Of a DNA stretch of 9,670 bases, positions 1 through 6,290 are shown in pieces. A model generated the notes under the pieces. That model was not told the DNA's origin. It ran no database searches and worked only from the letters and a program-made list of their open reading frames with translations. The position numbers and the translations under genes are program-made. Position 1 is the stretch's first letter. Each line of letters starts with the position of its first letter. The DNA is from Tumebacillus_A lipolyticus (GTDB lineage: Bacteria; Bacillota; Bacilli; Tumebacillales; Tumebacillaceae): positions 1 to 9,670 of the forward strand of contig NZ_JBHUIO010000007.1 of the NCBI RefSeq assembly GCF_042682745.1. The letters run 5' to 3'.

Positions 1-88
1 GCATCTCTCTTCATAACACTCGTTTAGTTTTCAAGGATCAATCGTTTTGCTCTTTCGCGTCGTCCGCTCTCTCGCGGCGACAAGAGTT
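1..88 (-). other. rRNA operon leader (16S upstream region), partial
   Basis: Read on the minus strand, this is typical Bacilli rRNA leader sequence, including the TGATCCTTGAAAACTAAACG-type block that precedes 16S genes or sits in rRNA spacers. A hairpin lies at 59-81: GTCG/CGAC plus CCGC/GCGG with one bulged T and a TCTCTC loop. The transcript runs leftwards out of the window, so the 16S gene would begin just beyond base 1. No rRNA gene sequence itself is visible here. The identification rests on resemblance to known leaders and on the promoter just upstream. Confidence 0.7.
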
Positions 89-118
89 ATCTTACCACGG
101 CACCAAGAGGCAATACAA
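89..118 (-). promoter_or_regulatory. Probable rRNA operon promoter
   Basis: On the minus strand a -35-like TTGTAT (113-118) is followed by an 18-base spacer and TAAGAT (89-94). A TG one base upstream of the -10 makes it an extended -10 element. It sits directly before the rRNA leader hairpin, the expected position for a housekeeping sigma-A rRNA promoter. The -35 is imperfect, and further tandem promoters may exist upstream. Confidence 0.55.
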
Positions 119-306
119 CGCATGCTTCCCCTGATTTGAGAACAAATTTCATTGTAATCAGCTTTTATAACCTGTCCGACATAACAAGCTCCTGATTTTG
201 TTCTCTCTTTACAGAAATCGCACAGAACCATAACTTGTTTCTCGAAATAGCTCAATAAAGATCCGTTTGACCCGATCGATCTAAAGCTCGGAACGCGATC
301 GGAACA
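119..306. other. Intergenic region upstream of rRNA promoter, no supported gene
   Basis: This stretch lies between the heptamer repeat and the rRNA promoter. A 92-codon minus-strand frame crosses it and runs on through the rRNA promoter and leader. It has a few Cys residues (CDFC and others) but no convincing family signature, so I do not call it a gene. I see no other structure here. Confidence 0.5.
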
Positions 307-439
307 CATCTCTCATCTCTCATCTCTCATCTCTCATCTCTCATCTCTCATCTCTCATCTCTCATCTCTCATCTCTCATCTCTCATCTCTCATCTCTCAT
401 CTCTCATCTCTCATCTCTCATCTCTCATCTCTCATCTCT
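307..439. repeat. Perfect 19-copy tandem heptamer (CATCTCT)n
   Basis: Nineteen uninterrupted, identical copies of CATCTCT (AGAGATG on the other strand) fill these 133 bases without a single mismatch. Because seven is not a multiple of three, the minus strand meets TGA in every frame. The plus strand stays open in all frames (HLSSLIS pattern) but has no start codon or ribosome site. The array lies between the topA terminator and the rRNA promoter and reads as a simple-sequence (VNTR-type) locus prone to slippage. Confidence 0.97.
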
Positions 440-532
440 CCAACCTCGATGCACATCCGCTTTTCAGATAGCTTGCCCCTCTAAGCCAGCATAGAATCGG
501 TCTGCCGCCCATCACCACCTGTAGTCATAAAA

Positions 533-567
533 ATCCCGAGCAACCTGTTGCACTAGCTGCTCGGGAT
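533..567 (-). terminator. Intrinsic terminator of topA
   Basis: A 10-bp perfect stem (ATCCCGAGCA / TGCTCGGGAT, 533-542 with 558-567) encloses a 15-base loop. On the minus strand it is followed directly by a run of T residues (TTTTTATG). It starts five bases after the topA stop codon, so it ends that transcript before the heptamer array. The 440-532 stretch beyond it holds nothing I can identify. Confidence 0.85.
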
Positions 568-571
568 CTGA

Positions 572-2941
572 TCATTTTTTCTTCTTCACCTGTTTATATC
601 TCTTTTTCACGTCAGCAAATTCGAGCTCGTCGATCACCTGCACGCTTTCACTCCATTTGCCGGTCGTGCGACAGCGCGGGTAGCCAGAACACCCAAGAAA
701 CTTTTCTCCCTTCCCCTCGCGCAACACCATCACCGAACCGCACTTCGAACAGCATTGGTTGGTCACTTGCACAAGCTTTGGAACGTTTGCCATCGGGTTG
801 CCTTCCTTGTCCACCTTCTGCACATGCTTGCACTGCGGATACCCGCTGCAGGCCAGAAACTCGCCATACTTCCCTTTGCGCAAGACCATCTGCTTCCCAC
901 ACTTTTCGCAAGAATGCTCCGTTTCCACCGCCAGCGGCTCCGGCTTGCCACCCTTTCCATACGCAAACTTCGCCCGGCATTGGTAGCAATGATACTGCTT
1001 CACCGCCTTGCGCTTGCCTTTAGGTGTCACATCGCACAGATACAGCGGCTTGCTGCAGCTGAGACAGGGGACCTCCGTCTGCCCGCCGACCGGAACGATA
1101 AATTTGCAGGACGGATATCCGCCGCATGCGTAGACGAGGCCAAACTTCGTCGATCGCTTCCACAGCTTTTGCCCGCACGCCGGGCAGGGCAGCACCGTCT
1201 CCTCACCGAGCACCACTCGCTCAGCCGACTTCATCGCAAGCTCCAGCGCTTTGGAAAACGGGTCATAAAAAGTTTGAAGCATCCCCCGCCAGTCGCGCTC
1301 GCCTTCCGCCACCTGATCGAGCTGTTTTTCCATCTCCGCCGTAAACTCGACATTGATCAGCTCGGGGAAGTTCTCCACCAGCGTCTGGCTGACCACCTTC
1401 CCGATGTCGGTCGGATAAAAATTCTTGTTTTCGACCGTCACATAGTCGCGCGCCTTCAACACGGAGATGATCGACGCATAGGTGCTCGGCCGTCCGATGC
1501 CTCGCTTTTCCAGCTCTTTGACGAGGCTGGCCTCAGTAAAGTTGGCTGGCGGCTTCGTGAAGTGTTGCGAAGGCGTGATCTTCTCACAGATCAATTGCTG
1601 CCCCTCTGCGACAGGCGGCAACATCGGCTCCTCATCCGCCTTCTCCTCTCCCGCGTGCTTGCTGTCCCTGCCCTCTTCGTACAGCTTCAGAAAACCGTCG
1701 AAGATCAAAGTCCGCCCATTCGCCTTCCAGTCGAATCGTCCAGACTGGATGCTGACCGACACCGTATCGTAAATGGCGGCCGACATCTGACTCGCCAAAA
1801 ATCGCTCATAGATCAGCTTGTAGACGCGGTACTGCTCCGGTGAAAGCTGCGATTGAACCCGCGCCGGGGTCAGATCGAGATGGGTCGGACGAATCGCCTC
1901 ATGTGCGTCTTGCGCGCCACCTTTTGATCGATAGTTGGTCGGTCGTTTCGGGCGATAGTCCGCGCCAAACCACTCCTCGATCTTCCGGAGCGCCTGTTGT
2001 TGCATCTCCGGCGCCACCCGCGTCGAGTCGGTTCGCATATAGGTGATCAGCCCTGTCGGCTTGCCCTCGACGCTGACCCCCTCGTAAAGCTGTTGGGCAA
2101 CTCGCATCGTCTTGGCCACATCGAAGCGAAGCTTGCGCGCCGCCTCTTGCTGGAGCGTCGACGTTGTGAACGGCGGTGCAGGATAGCGCTTTTTCTCCGC
2201 TCGCTCCACCTTCCGCACCACAAAGGTCTGCTCTTTCGCCTCTGCGACCACAGCGGCAGCAAGATCCGCTTGGCCGATCTTCGCCTTTTTGCCGTCGATC
2301 TTCTCCAGGGCACAGGTGAAGAGCGGCGCTTGCGGATCGGTGTGCACCTGCGCCTTGATCTCCCAGTATTCTTCCGGCTTGAACTGCTCGATCTCATCGC
2401 TCCTCTGCACGATCAGCCGCAGCGCCACCGATTGCACGCGCCCCGCCGATAGCCCATGTTTGATCTTGCGGCTCAAAAACGGACTGAGCTTATAGCCGAC
2501 CAGACGGTCCAGCACCCGCCTTGCCTGCTGGGAGTCGACCAGGCGGTAATCGATCTGGCGCGGGCTCCGCATCGCTTGCAAGATCGCATTTTTGTTGATC
2601 TCATGAAACAGCACGCGCTCGATGTTGCGATTGCTCGGGCGCAACAGCGCCTCCAGATGAAAGGCGATCGCCTCGCCTTCGCGGTCAGGGTCGGTGCTCA
2701 AGATGATTCGGTCGGCCGACTTGGCGAGCGAGCGAAGCTCTTTGACGACCGCCGTCTTTTCCTTCAAAACTTCATACTGCGGCTGGAACTGATTGTCCAC
2801 CTCTACGCCGAGCCCACTTTTGGGCAGATCGCGCACATGTCCCATCGAAGCTCTGACAATATATTCTTTTCCCAAATAGGAATTGATCGTTTTCGCTTTT
2901 GCAGGTGATTCTACAATGACGAGATGTTTTGCCAACGTCAA
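572..2941 (-). CDS. topA: DNA topoisomerase I (type IA), TTG start, four C-terminal zinc fingers
   Basis: The enzyme relaxes negatively supercoiled DNA by transient single-strand cleavage in the nucleoid. From the chosen start the protein is 789 residues. The TOPRIM domain begins with LVIVESPAKAKTI (Glu11) and has the Mg-binding DPDREGE motif at 84-90. The catalytic tyrosine is Tyr301 in GLITYMRTDSTR. Four Cys4 zinc-finger modules follow at about 586-612, 626-655, 678-704 and 731-757, the second with a longer insert, before a Lys-rich end. It is about 100 residues longer than the roughly 690-residue B. subtilis enzyme. The frame stays open to 3475, but homology starts at AKHLVIVESP. I prefer TTG at 2941 because AAAGGAT precedes it by about seven bases. 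ATG at 2965 would be almost leaderless given the -10 at 2975-2980; TTG at 2935 is the other option. The gene appears monocistronic and diverges from trpS. Confidence 0.96.
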   Translation of the reverse strand: MTLAKHLVIVESPAKAKTINSYLGKEYIVRASMGHVRDLPKSGLGVEVDNQFQPQYEVLKEKTAVVKELRSLAKSADRIILSTDPDREGEAIAFHLEALLRPSNRNIERVLFHEINKNAILQAMRSPRQIDYRLVDSQQARRVLDRLVGYKLSPFLSRKIKHGLSAGRVQSVALRLIVQRSDEIEQFKPEEYWEIKAQVHTDPQAPLFTCALEKIDGKKAKIGQADLAAAVVAEAKEQTFVVRKVERAEKKRYPAPPFTTSTLQQEAARKLRFDVAKTMRVAQQLYEGVSVEGKPTGLITYMRTDSTRVAPEMQQQALRKIEEWFGADYRPKRPTNYRSKGGAQDAHEAIRPTHLDLTPARVQSQLSPEQYRVYKLIYERFLASQMSAAIYDTVSVSIQSGRFDWKANGRTLIFDGFLKLYEEGRDSKHAGEEKADEEPMLPPVAEGQQLICEKITPSQHFTKPPANFTEASLVKELEKRGIGRPSTYASIISVLKARDYVTVENKNFYPTDIGKVVSQTLVENFPELINVEFTAEMEKQLDQVAEGERDWRGMLQTFYDPFSKALELAMKSAERVVLGEETVLPCPACGQKLWKRSTKFGLVYACGGYPSCKFIVPVGGQTEVPCLSCSKPLYLCDVTPKGKRKAVKQYHCYQCRAKFAYGKGGKPEPLAVETEHSCEKCGKQMVLRKGKYGEFLACSGYPQCKHVQKVDKEGNPMANVPKLVQVTNQCCSKCGSVMVLREGKGEKFLGCSGYPRCRTTGKWSESVQVIDELEFADVKKRYKQVKKKK

Positions 2942-2974
2942 CCCAACATCCTTTCGAACAAACATTCTCCCCCC

Positions 2975-3003
2975 AGTATACCACGCATGAAAAAATGCAG
3001 TTG
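2975..3003 (-). promoter_or_regulatory. Probable topA promoter (extended -10)
   Basis: On the minus strand TGGTATACT forms an extended -10 (TATACT at 2975-2980). The -35 position, about 2998-3003, is weak (CAACTG) and overlaps the -35 of the divergent trpS promoter. A start near 2968 gives a leader of about 27 bases carrying the AAAGGAT ribosome site, which supports the TTG start of topA. Confidence 0.5.
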
Positions 3004-3029
3004 CGTTTTTCCGGCATGGGGAGTAGAAT
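3001..3029 (+). promoter_or_regulatory. Probable sigma-A promoter of the trpS T-box transcript
   Basis: TTGCGT (3001-3006), a 17-base spacer and TAGAAT (3024-3029) form a good sigma-A promoter. Transcription would start near 3036, just upstream of T-box stem I. Confidence 0.6.
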
Positions 3030-3035
3030 ACTAAC

Positions 3036-3307
3036 AATTTCACATGTTTGCGATGATGAAGAAGAGTAAGCATCATTGATACTTCAGAGAGCTGACGGAC
3101 GGTGCGAGTCAGTGTGGAAATGTTGCTGAATGGCCTTCGGAGCTCCCAGACCGAACCGAGAGAAGTAGGCTCTGGCGGAGATGTCTCACCGATACAAGAG
3201 ACTAGGTATTGTAGTCGAGTACCGAAGAGTGAGTTTGCGCTGCTGCGCAAGCTAATAAAGGTGGCACCACGGGTTCTTCGTCCTTTTTTGGACGAAGGCC
3301 CTTTTTT
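3036..3307 (+). promoter_or_regulatory. Tryptophan T-box riboswitch with terminator
   Basis: This leader binds uncharged tRNA and decides between termination and readthrough into trpS. The hallmark T-box AGGTGGCACCACGGGT lies at 3259-3274. The specifier is in the usual GAA-NNN-CCTTCGGAGCT context and reads UGG (3131-3133), a Trp codon. The UGGC in the T-box bulge would pair with GCCA, which fits a tRNA-Trp with a G discriminator base. A terminator stem CTTCGTCC/GGACGAAG (3276-3283 with 3290-3297), extended by GGG/CCC across a small internal loop, is followed by TTTTTT at 3302-3307. Specifier, bulge and downstream gene all agree on tryptophan. The transcript start is inferred from the predicted promoter. 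Confidence 0.95.
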
Positions 3308-3337
3308 ATTTTCGATGTCAAAAGGGAGTGATTTCGC

Positions 3338-3406
3338 ATGAGCGATGGCTGGTGGTTCTTTCACACTGTACAACCAACAACAATTTGGAGGGATTTTGAT
3401 GGCTAA
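3338..3406 (+). CDS. Putative Trp-rich leader peptide overlapping the trpS start
   Basis: A 22-codon ORF begins MSDGWWFFHTVQ, has a third Trp at codon 17, and ends ...RDFDG. It opens 30 bases after the T-box terminator and has a strong ribosome site, AAAGGGAGTG (3321-3330), seven bases before its ATG. It is in a different frame from trpS. The trpS ribosome site (GGAGGG, 3387-3392) lies inside its last codons, and its TAA (3404-3406) falls just past the trpS ATG (3399-3401). This geometry suggests translational control: ribosomes finishing the peptide would sit on the trpS start, while ribosomes stalled at the Trp-Trp codons (3350-3355) would leave it free. The B. subtilis rtpA leader peptide works this way. 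I recognise no protein family; the regulatory role is inferred from layout and Trp content. It could also be a chance ORF. Confidence 0.6.
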   Translation: MSDGWWFFHTVQPTTIWRDFDG

Positions 3407-4412
3407 CCAACAGACGCAACAAAAACAGATCGTAACTTCTGGAATCCGCCCGACCGGCGAACTGCACCTCGGCAACTACTACGGTGCTCTGCTCAATCTG
3501 ACCCGCCTGCAAGACCAGTATGACGCCTACTTCTTTATCGTCGACCTGCATTCGCTGACGACGCATCCGAACTCCGCTGACCTGCGCCGCAACCTGATCG
3601 GCGTCGCAAGGGATTATGTGGCGGCCGGGCTCGACCCGGAAAAGTGCGCGCTGTATGCGCAGAGCTCGATCTCCGATCTGATCGGCGAGCTGCACACCTA
3701 TCTCAGCATGGTGATGCCGCTCGGAGAGCTGTTGCGTTGCCCGACCTTTAAGGAGAAGGCGAAAAAGCATCCTGACAACATCAACTACGGTCTGGTCGGC
3801 TATCCGGTCTTGATGGCGGCAGACATCCTGATCCATAAGGGCACCCTCGTGCCGGTGGGCGAAGACCAAGTGGTTCATCTGGAGATGGCGCGCACCATCG
3901 TGCGCCGCTTTCAGCAGATCTATGGCGACCTCTTTCCGGAGCCTCAACCGCTGATTGAAAATGCTGTTCGCATCCCCGCGCTCTCCGGTCAAGGCAAGAT
4001 GAGCAAATCGGATGCGCGCGACTCGTATATCTCGATGCGAGATGAGAGCGATCAGATTCAAGCAAAAGTGAAAAAAGCGTACTCTGACCCCGCTCGGGTC
4101 TATAAGCATCAGCCCGGTCATCCGACGATCGAAGGATGCAACATCTATCACCTTCACTCCTTCTTCACAGAGGCTGATCTGCTGGACGGCCTTGCTGCTC
4201 AATGCCAACAGGCGGCCATCGGATGTGCAGATTGCAAACATCATCTCGCCACTTCGCTCACCTCGATCGTCGAACCTTTTCGCGAGCGCCGTGCGCAAGT
4301 GTCGGACGATGATGTTGTGGACATCCTGACGATCGGCGGCCAAAAAGCGCGCGCTTCTGCTGAGCTGGTTCTGGCAGAAGTCAGGAGCGCGATGGGTCTC
4401 CGCACGTTTTAA
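3399..4412 (+). CDS. trpS: Tryptophanyl-tRNA synthetase
   Basis: This class I aminoacyl-tRNA synthetase charges tRNA-Trp with tryptophan in the cytoplasm. It is 337 residues long, the normal size. The Rossmann core shows the HIGH-type motif HLGN at 23-26 within GIRPTGELHLGNYYG, ADIL at 141-144, GEDQ at 154-157, and a complete KMSKS at 200-204. The start is ATG at 3399, seven bases after GGAGGG; the frame is open upstream to 3345, but that stretch overlaps the leader ORF and shows no homology. The gene is monocistronic, controlled by the Trp T-box and possibly also by the Trp-Trp leader peptide. The GIRPTGELHLG signature differs from the GIQPSG-type B. subtilis enzyme, so it may belong to a second TrpRS lineage. 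Confidence 0.97.
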   Translation: MANQQTQQKQIVTSGIRPTGELHLGNYYGALLNLTRLQDQYDAYFFIVDLHSLTTHPNSADLRRNLIGVARDYVAAGLDPEKCALYAQSSISDLIGELHTYLSMVMPLGELLRCPTFKEKAKKHPDNINYGLVGYPVLMAADILIHKGTLVPVGEDQVVHLEMARTIVRRFQQIYGDLFPEPQPLIENAVRIPALSGQGKMSKSDARDSYISMRDESDQIQAKVKKAYSDPARVYKHQPGHPTIEGCNIYHLHSFFTEADLLDGLAAQCQQAAIGCADCKHHLATSLTSIVEPFRERRAQVSDDDVVDILTIGGQKARASAELVLAEVRSAMGLRTF

Positions 4413-4425
4413 CTCCCACAAATTC

Positions 4426-4469
4426 AAGCTGGTCGACGCGCCCTTCAAACAGGCCGCGTCGACCAGCTT
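4426..4469 (+). terminator. Terminator-like hairpin after trpS
   Basis: A perfect 15-bp inverted repeat (AAGCTGGTCGACGCG, 4426-4440, with its complement at 4455-4469) has a 14-base loop and a short pyrimidine tail (TTTCCTT). It begins 14 bases after the trpS stop. The weak T-run makes it an imperfect intrinsic terminator, but the stem is very stable. Confidence 0.7.
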
Positions 4470-4480
4470 TCCTTGTAAGG

Positions 4481-4507
4481 CCCTCCGCTAAAACGGGAGG
4501 GTCTCTT
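4481..4507 (+). terminator. Second hairpin after trpS
   Basis: CCCTCC (4481-4486) pairs with GGAGGG (4496-4501) and is followed by TCTCTTT. It lies right after the 15-bp hairpin and may act as a backup terminator. The roughly 100 bases between it and the next promoter contain nothing else I can identify. Confidence 0.45.
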
Positions 4508-4608
4508 TGCTGTGTCCGCGCATCTTTGCTTTTCAAACAAACTCTGCCACTCATTTGCAAAACGTGCGTTCAGAGCGACGGCGTCCCACCGCGATCTGAC
4601 CTGCAAAC

Positions 4609-4637
4609 GAATAAATACCGCCCTGTTGTAGATTCTA
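4609..4637 (+). promoter_or_regulatory. Predicted sigma-G (forespore) promoter of the spoVA-type operon
   Basis: GAATA (4609-4613), a 17-base spacer and GATTCTA (4631-4637) match the sigma-G pattern GHATR / CATNHTA except for one base in the -10. It sits just ahead of the DUF1657 ribosome site. Forespore expression is expected for spoVA-type genes. The call rests on pattern and context only. Confidence 0.55.
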
Positions 4638-4661
4638 TACTTGTCAAAGGAGGTGACCGTC

Positions 4662-4868
4662 ATGACGATTTCACAACAGGTAAAAACAACTGTGGCTTCT
4701 CTGAAAGGCGCTCAGGCGAATCTGGAATCATTTGCACTCGCAACGCAAAACAAACAAGCAAAACAACTGTATACACAAGCTGCTCAAGACACGCAGACCA
4801 TTTTGCAAAACCTTGAACAGCGTGTCACGCAGCTGGAGAAGGAAGAACCGCAATACAAAGGATTTTAA
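4662..4868 (+). CDS. Small DUF1657 protein
   Basis: This 68-residue protein of unknown biochemical role belongs to the DUF1657 family, commonly found beside spoVA-type genes in spore formers. It is soluble and almost wholly helical, with Gln/Leu heptad character suggesting a short coiled coil. Its core, QANLESFALATQNKQAKQLY, matches the C-terminal domain of the next gene product (QADLEIFALSVQDAAAKKRY), so the operon encodes the fold twice. The start is ATG at 4662, preceded by a near-perfect AAAGGAGGTGA; an upstream ATG at 4641 would put that ribosome site inside the gene. It is the first gene of the operon, probably expressed in the forespore. A terminator-like hairpin separates it from the next gene, so it may be made in excess. 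Confidence 0.85.
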   Translation: MTISQQVKTTVASLKGAQANLESFALATQNKQAKQLYTQAAQDTQTILQNLEQRVTQLEKEEPQYKGF

Positions 4869-4885
4869 AATTGCCTGAACATGGA

Positions 4886-4911
4886 GGGAGAGGACGATCC
4901 TCTCCCTTTTT
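4886..4911 (+). terminator. Intra-operon terminator or attenuator hairpin
   Basis: A perfect 9-bp stem, GGGAGAGGA (4886-4894) with TCCTCTCCC (4898-4906), closes a 3-base loop and runs into TTTTT (4907-4911). It has the form of an intrinsic terminator but lies in the 57-base gap between the DUF1657 gene and the 2Duf gene. The ribosome site of 2Duf starts immediately after it. Partial termination or 3'-end stabilisation of the upstream message is likely. Confidence 0.75.
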
Positions 4912-4925
4912 AAGGAGGAGGTAGC

Positions 4926-5786
4926 ATGCCAGATTGGCTGAATATACTCATCCGGTCCTTGGTATCGATCGTCTTCGTTTTTATACTCACGAAGCTCATT
5001 GGCAAACGTCAGCTCTCCCAGATGACGTTTTTCGAATACACCGTGGGGATCGCGCTCGGCGATCTGGCGGCGATGATCGCAGATGATCTCAGCGGCCCTA
5101 TGTACAAAGGCATCCTCGCGATGTCTGTCTACGCTGGCTTTCCGATCCTGCTCGGATGGCTTGCCCTCAAGAACAAGTCGGTTCGCAATTTTGTCGAAGG
5201 GAAAGCGACGATTCTGATCAAGGACGGCAAGGTGATGGAAGACAATCTCAAAAAAGAGCGGATGTCTTCTGATGAACTGTTGGAGCACTTGCGGTTGAAA
5301 AATGCATTTCGCGTGGCCGACGTCGAGTTCGCCTTGATGGAACCGAATGGAAAAGTGAGCGTCCTGATGAAATCACAAAATCAACCGATCACGCCAAAGC
5401 ATCTCGGCGTGACTGTCGCTCCTGAGACAGAGCCGCAAACGGTGATCATGGACGGGAAGATTCTCGACGAGTCCCTCGCGACGCGCGGTTTTAACCGCGG
5501 ATGGCTGAACACCGAACTCAACAAAGCTGGCGTACTGCTGGAAAATGTATTCATCGGCCAGGTCGACACGAACGGCCAGCTGTTTCTCGACCTCTTTGAT
5601 GATCTGATTCAAGTTCCGCAACCTCAGACCTTGAAGCTTACATACTTGACCTTACAAAAATGTCAGGCTGACCTGGAAATCTTCGCGCTATCTGTACAGG
5701 ACGCCGCAGCGAAAAAAAGGTACGAGCAAGAGGCAGCACGGCTGAAGCAAGTTTTGGACGACGTTACACCTCTCTTGACTCGCTAG
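4926..5786 (+). CDS. 2Duf membrane protein (YetF-like DUF421 + C-terminal DUF1657)
   Basis: This 286-residue protein has three N-terminal membrane segments (about 7-25, 35-53 and 61-82). A DUF421/YetF cytoplasmic region follows (about 84-230, including GKATILIKDGKVMEDNLKKE and the repeat-like TVIMDGKILDESLATRG). Residues 235-286 form a DUF1657 domain. This fusion is the 2Duf protein of the spoVA2mob-type operons, which published work links to increased spore wet-heat resistance, probably by altering the spore inner membrane. Start ATG 4926 follows AAGGAGGAGG. The gene lies 24 bases before spoVAC, consistent with one transcript. Topology and domain borders are estimated by eye; the heat-resistance role is taken from the family, not shown here. 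Confidence 0.88.
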   Translation: MPDWLNILIRSLVSIVFVFILTKLIGKRQLSQMTFFEYTVGIALGDLAAMIADDLSGPMYKGILAMSVYAGFPILLGWLALKNKSVRNFVEGKATILIKDGKVMEDNLKKERMSSDELLEHLRLKNAFRVADVEFALMEPNGKVSVLMKSQNQPITPKHLGVTVAPETEPQTVIMDGKILDESLATRGFNRGWLNTELNKAGVLLENVFIGQVDTNGQLFLDLFDDLIQVPQPQTLKLTYLTLQKCQADLEIFALSVQDAAAKKRYEQEAARLKQVLDDVTPLLTR

Positions 5787-5810
5787 ATCAATCACAGGTG
5801 GTGCAAGGCG

Positions 5811-6284
5811 ATGGCAAATCAGAAAAAGCAGAAATTGACCCCCACTCAGCAGCAATACCAAACGCTTGCCAAAAAGCATGAACCTGAAATCCCCTTCATC
5901 AGCCGATTTCTCCGCGCCTTTTTTGTGGGCGGAATGATCTGTGTGCTCGCTCAAGGTATTCAGGAGTGCTTCATCCATTTTTTCGACTTTAATGAAAAGA
6001 CAGCGAGCAATCCGACCGTTGCGGTGCTCATCTTGATCTCCGTACTCCTCACCGGGTTTGGAGTATACGATCGGATTGCGCAATGGGCAGGGGCTGGCAC
6101 CGCTGTTCCGGTCACCGGATTTGCCAATTCGATCGCATCGGCCGCGCTGGAACACAAAAGCGAAGGGTATGTGCTCGGGGTCGGCGGCAACATGTTCAAA
6201 CTGGCAGGTTCTGTGATCGTCTTTGGCGTTTTCGCTGCATTCGTCATCGGGGTGATCCGGACACTGATCTCGATGGGAGGCTGA
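5811..6284 (+). CDS. spoVAC: Stage V sporulation protein AC (SpoVAC)
   Basis: SpoVAC is an inner-membrane subunit of the channel that moves Ca-dipicolinic acid into the forespore and releases it at germination; the B. subtilis protein behaves as a mechanosensitive channel. The 157 residues fit the family (about 150). A hydrophilic N-terminus (1-30) is followed by membrane segments near 32-57, 68-88 and 125-150. The family block GAGTAVPVTGFANSIASAALE lies around 94-114, and a related block occurs in the SpoVAEb protein downstream. ATG 5811 follows AGGTGGTG by seven bases. It is co-transcribed with 2Duf upstream and spoVAD six bases downstream. Confidence 0.95.
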   Translation: MANQKKQKLTPTQQQYQTLAKKHEPEIPFISRFLRAFFVGGMICVLAQGIQECFIHFFDFNEKTASNPTVAVLILISVLLTGFGVYDRIAQWAGAGTAVPVTGFANSIASAALEHKSEGYVLGVGGNMFKLAGSVIVFGVFAAFVIGVIRTLISMGG

Positions 6285-6290
6285 TCATCG

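Noticed and set aside
31..309. 92-codon minus-strand frame with CDFC and other cysteines
   Set aside because: It runs through the predicted rRNA promoter and leader, has no recognisable family, and is better explained as chance.
307..439. CRISPR array or coding repeat
   Set aside because: The units are seven bases with no spacers, and no frame has a start with a ribosome site.
755..1843. Long plus-strand frame opposite topA
   Set aside because: Low-complexity Arg/Leu-rich antisense shadow of a clearly conserved gene.
3318..4448. 376-codon minus-strand frame opposite trpS
   Set aside because: Shadow of trpS with no family resemblance; it would also overlap the T-box terminator side and the trpS hairpin.
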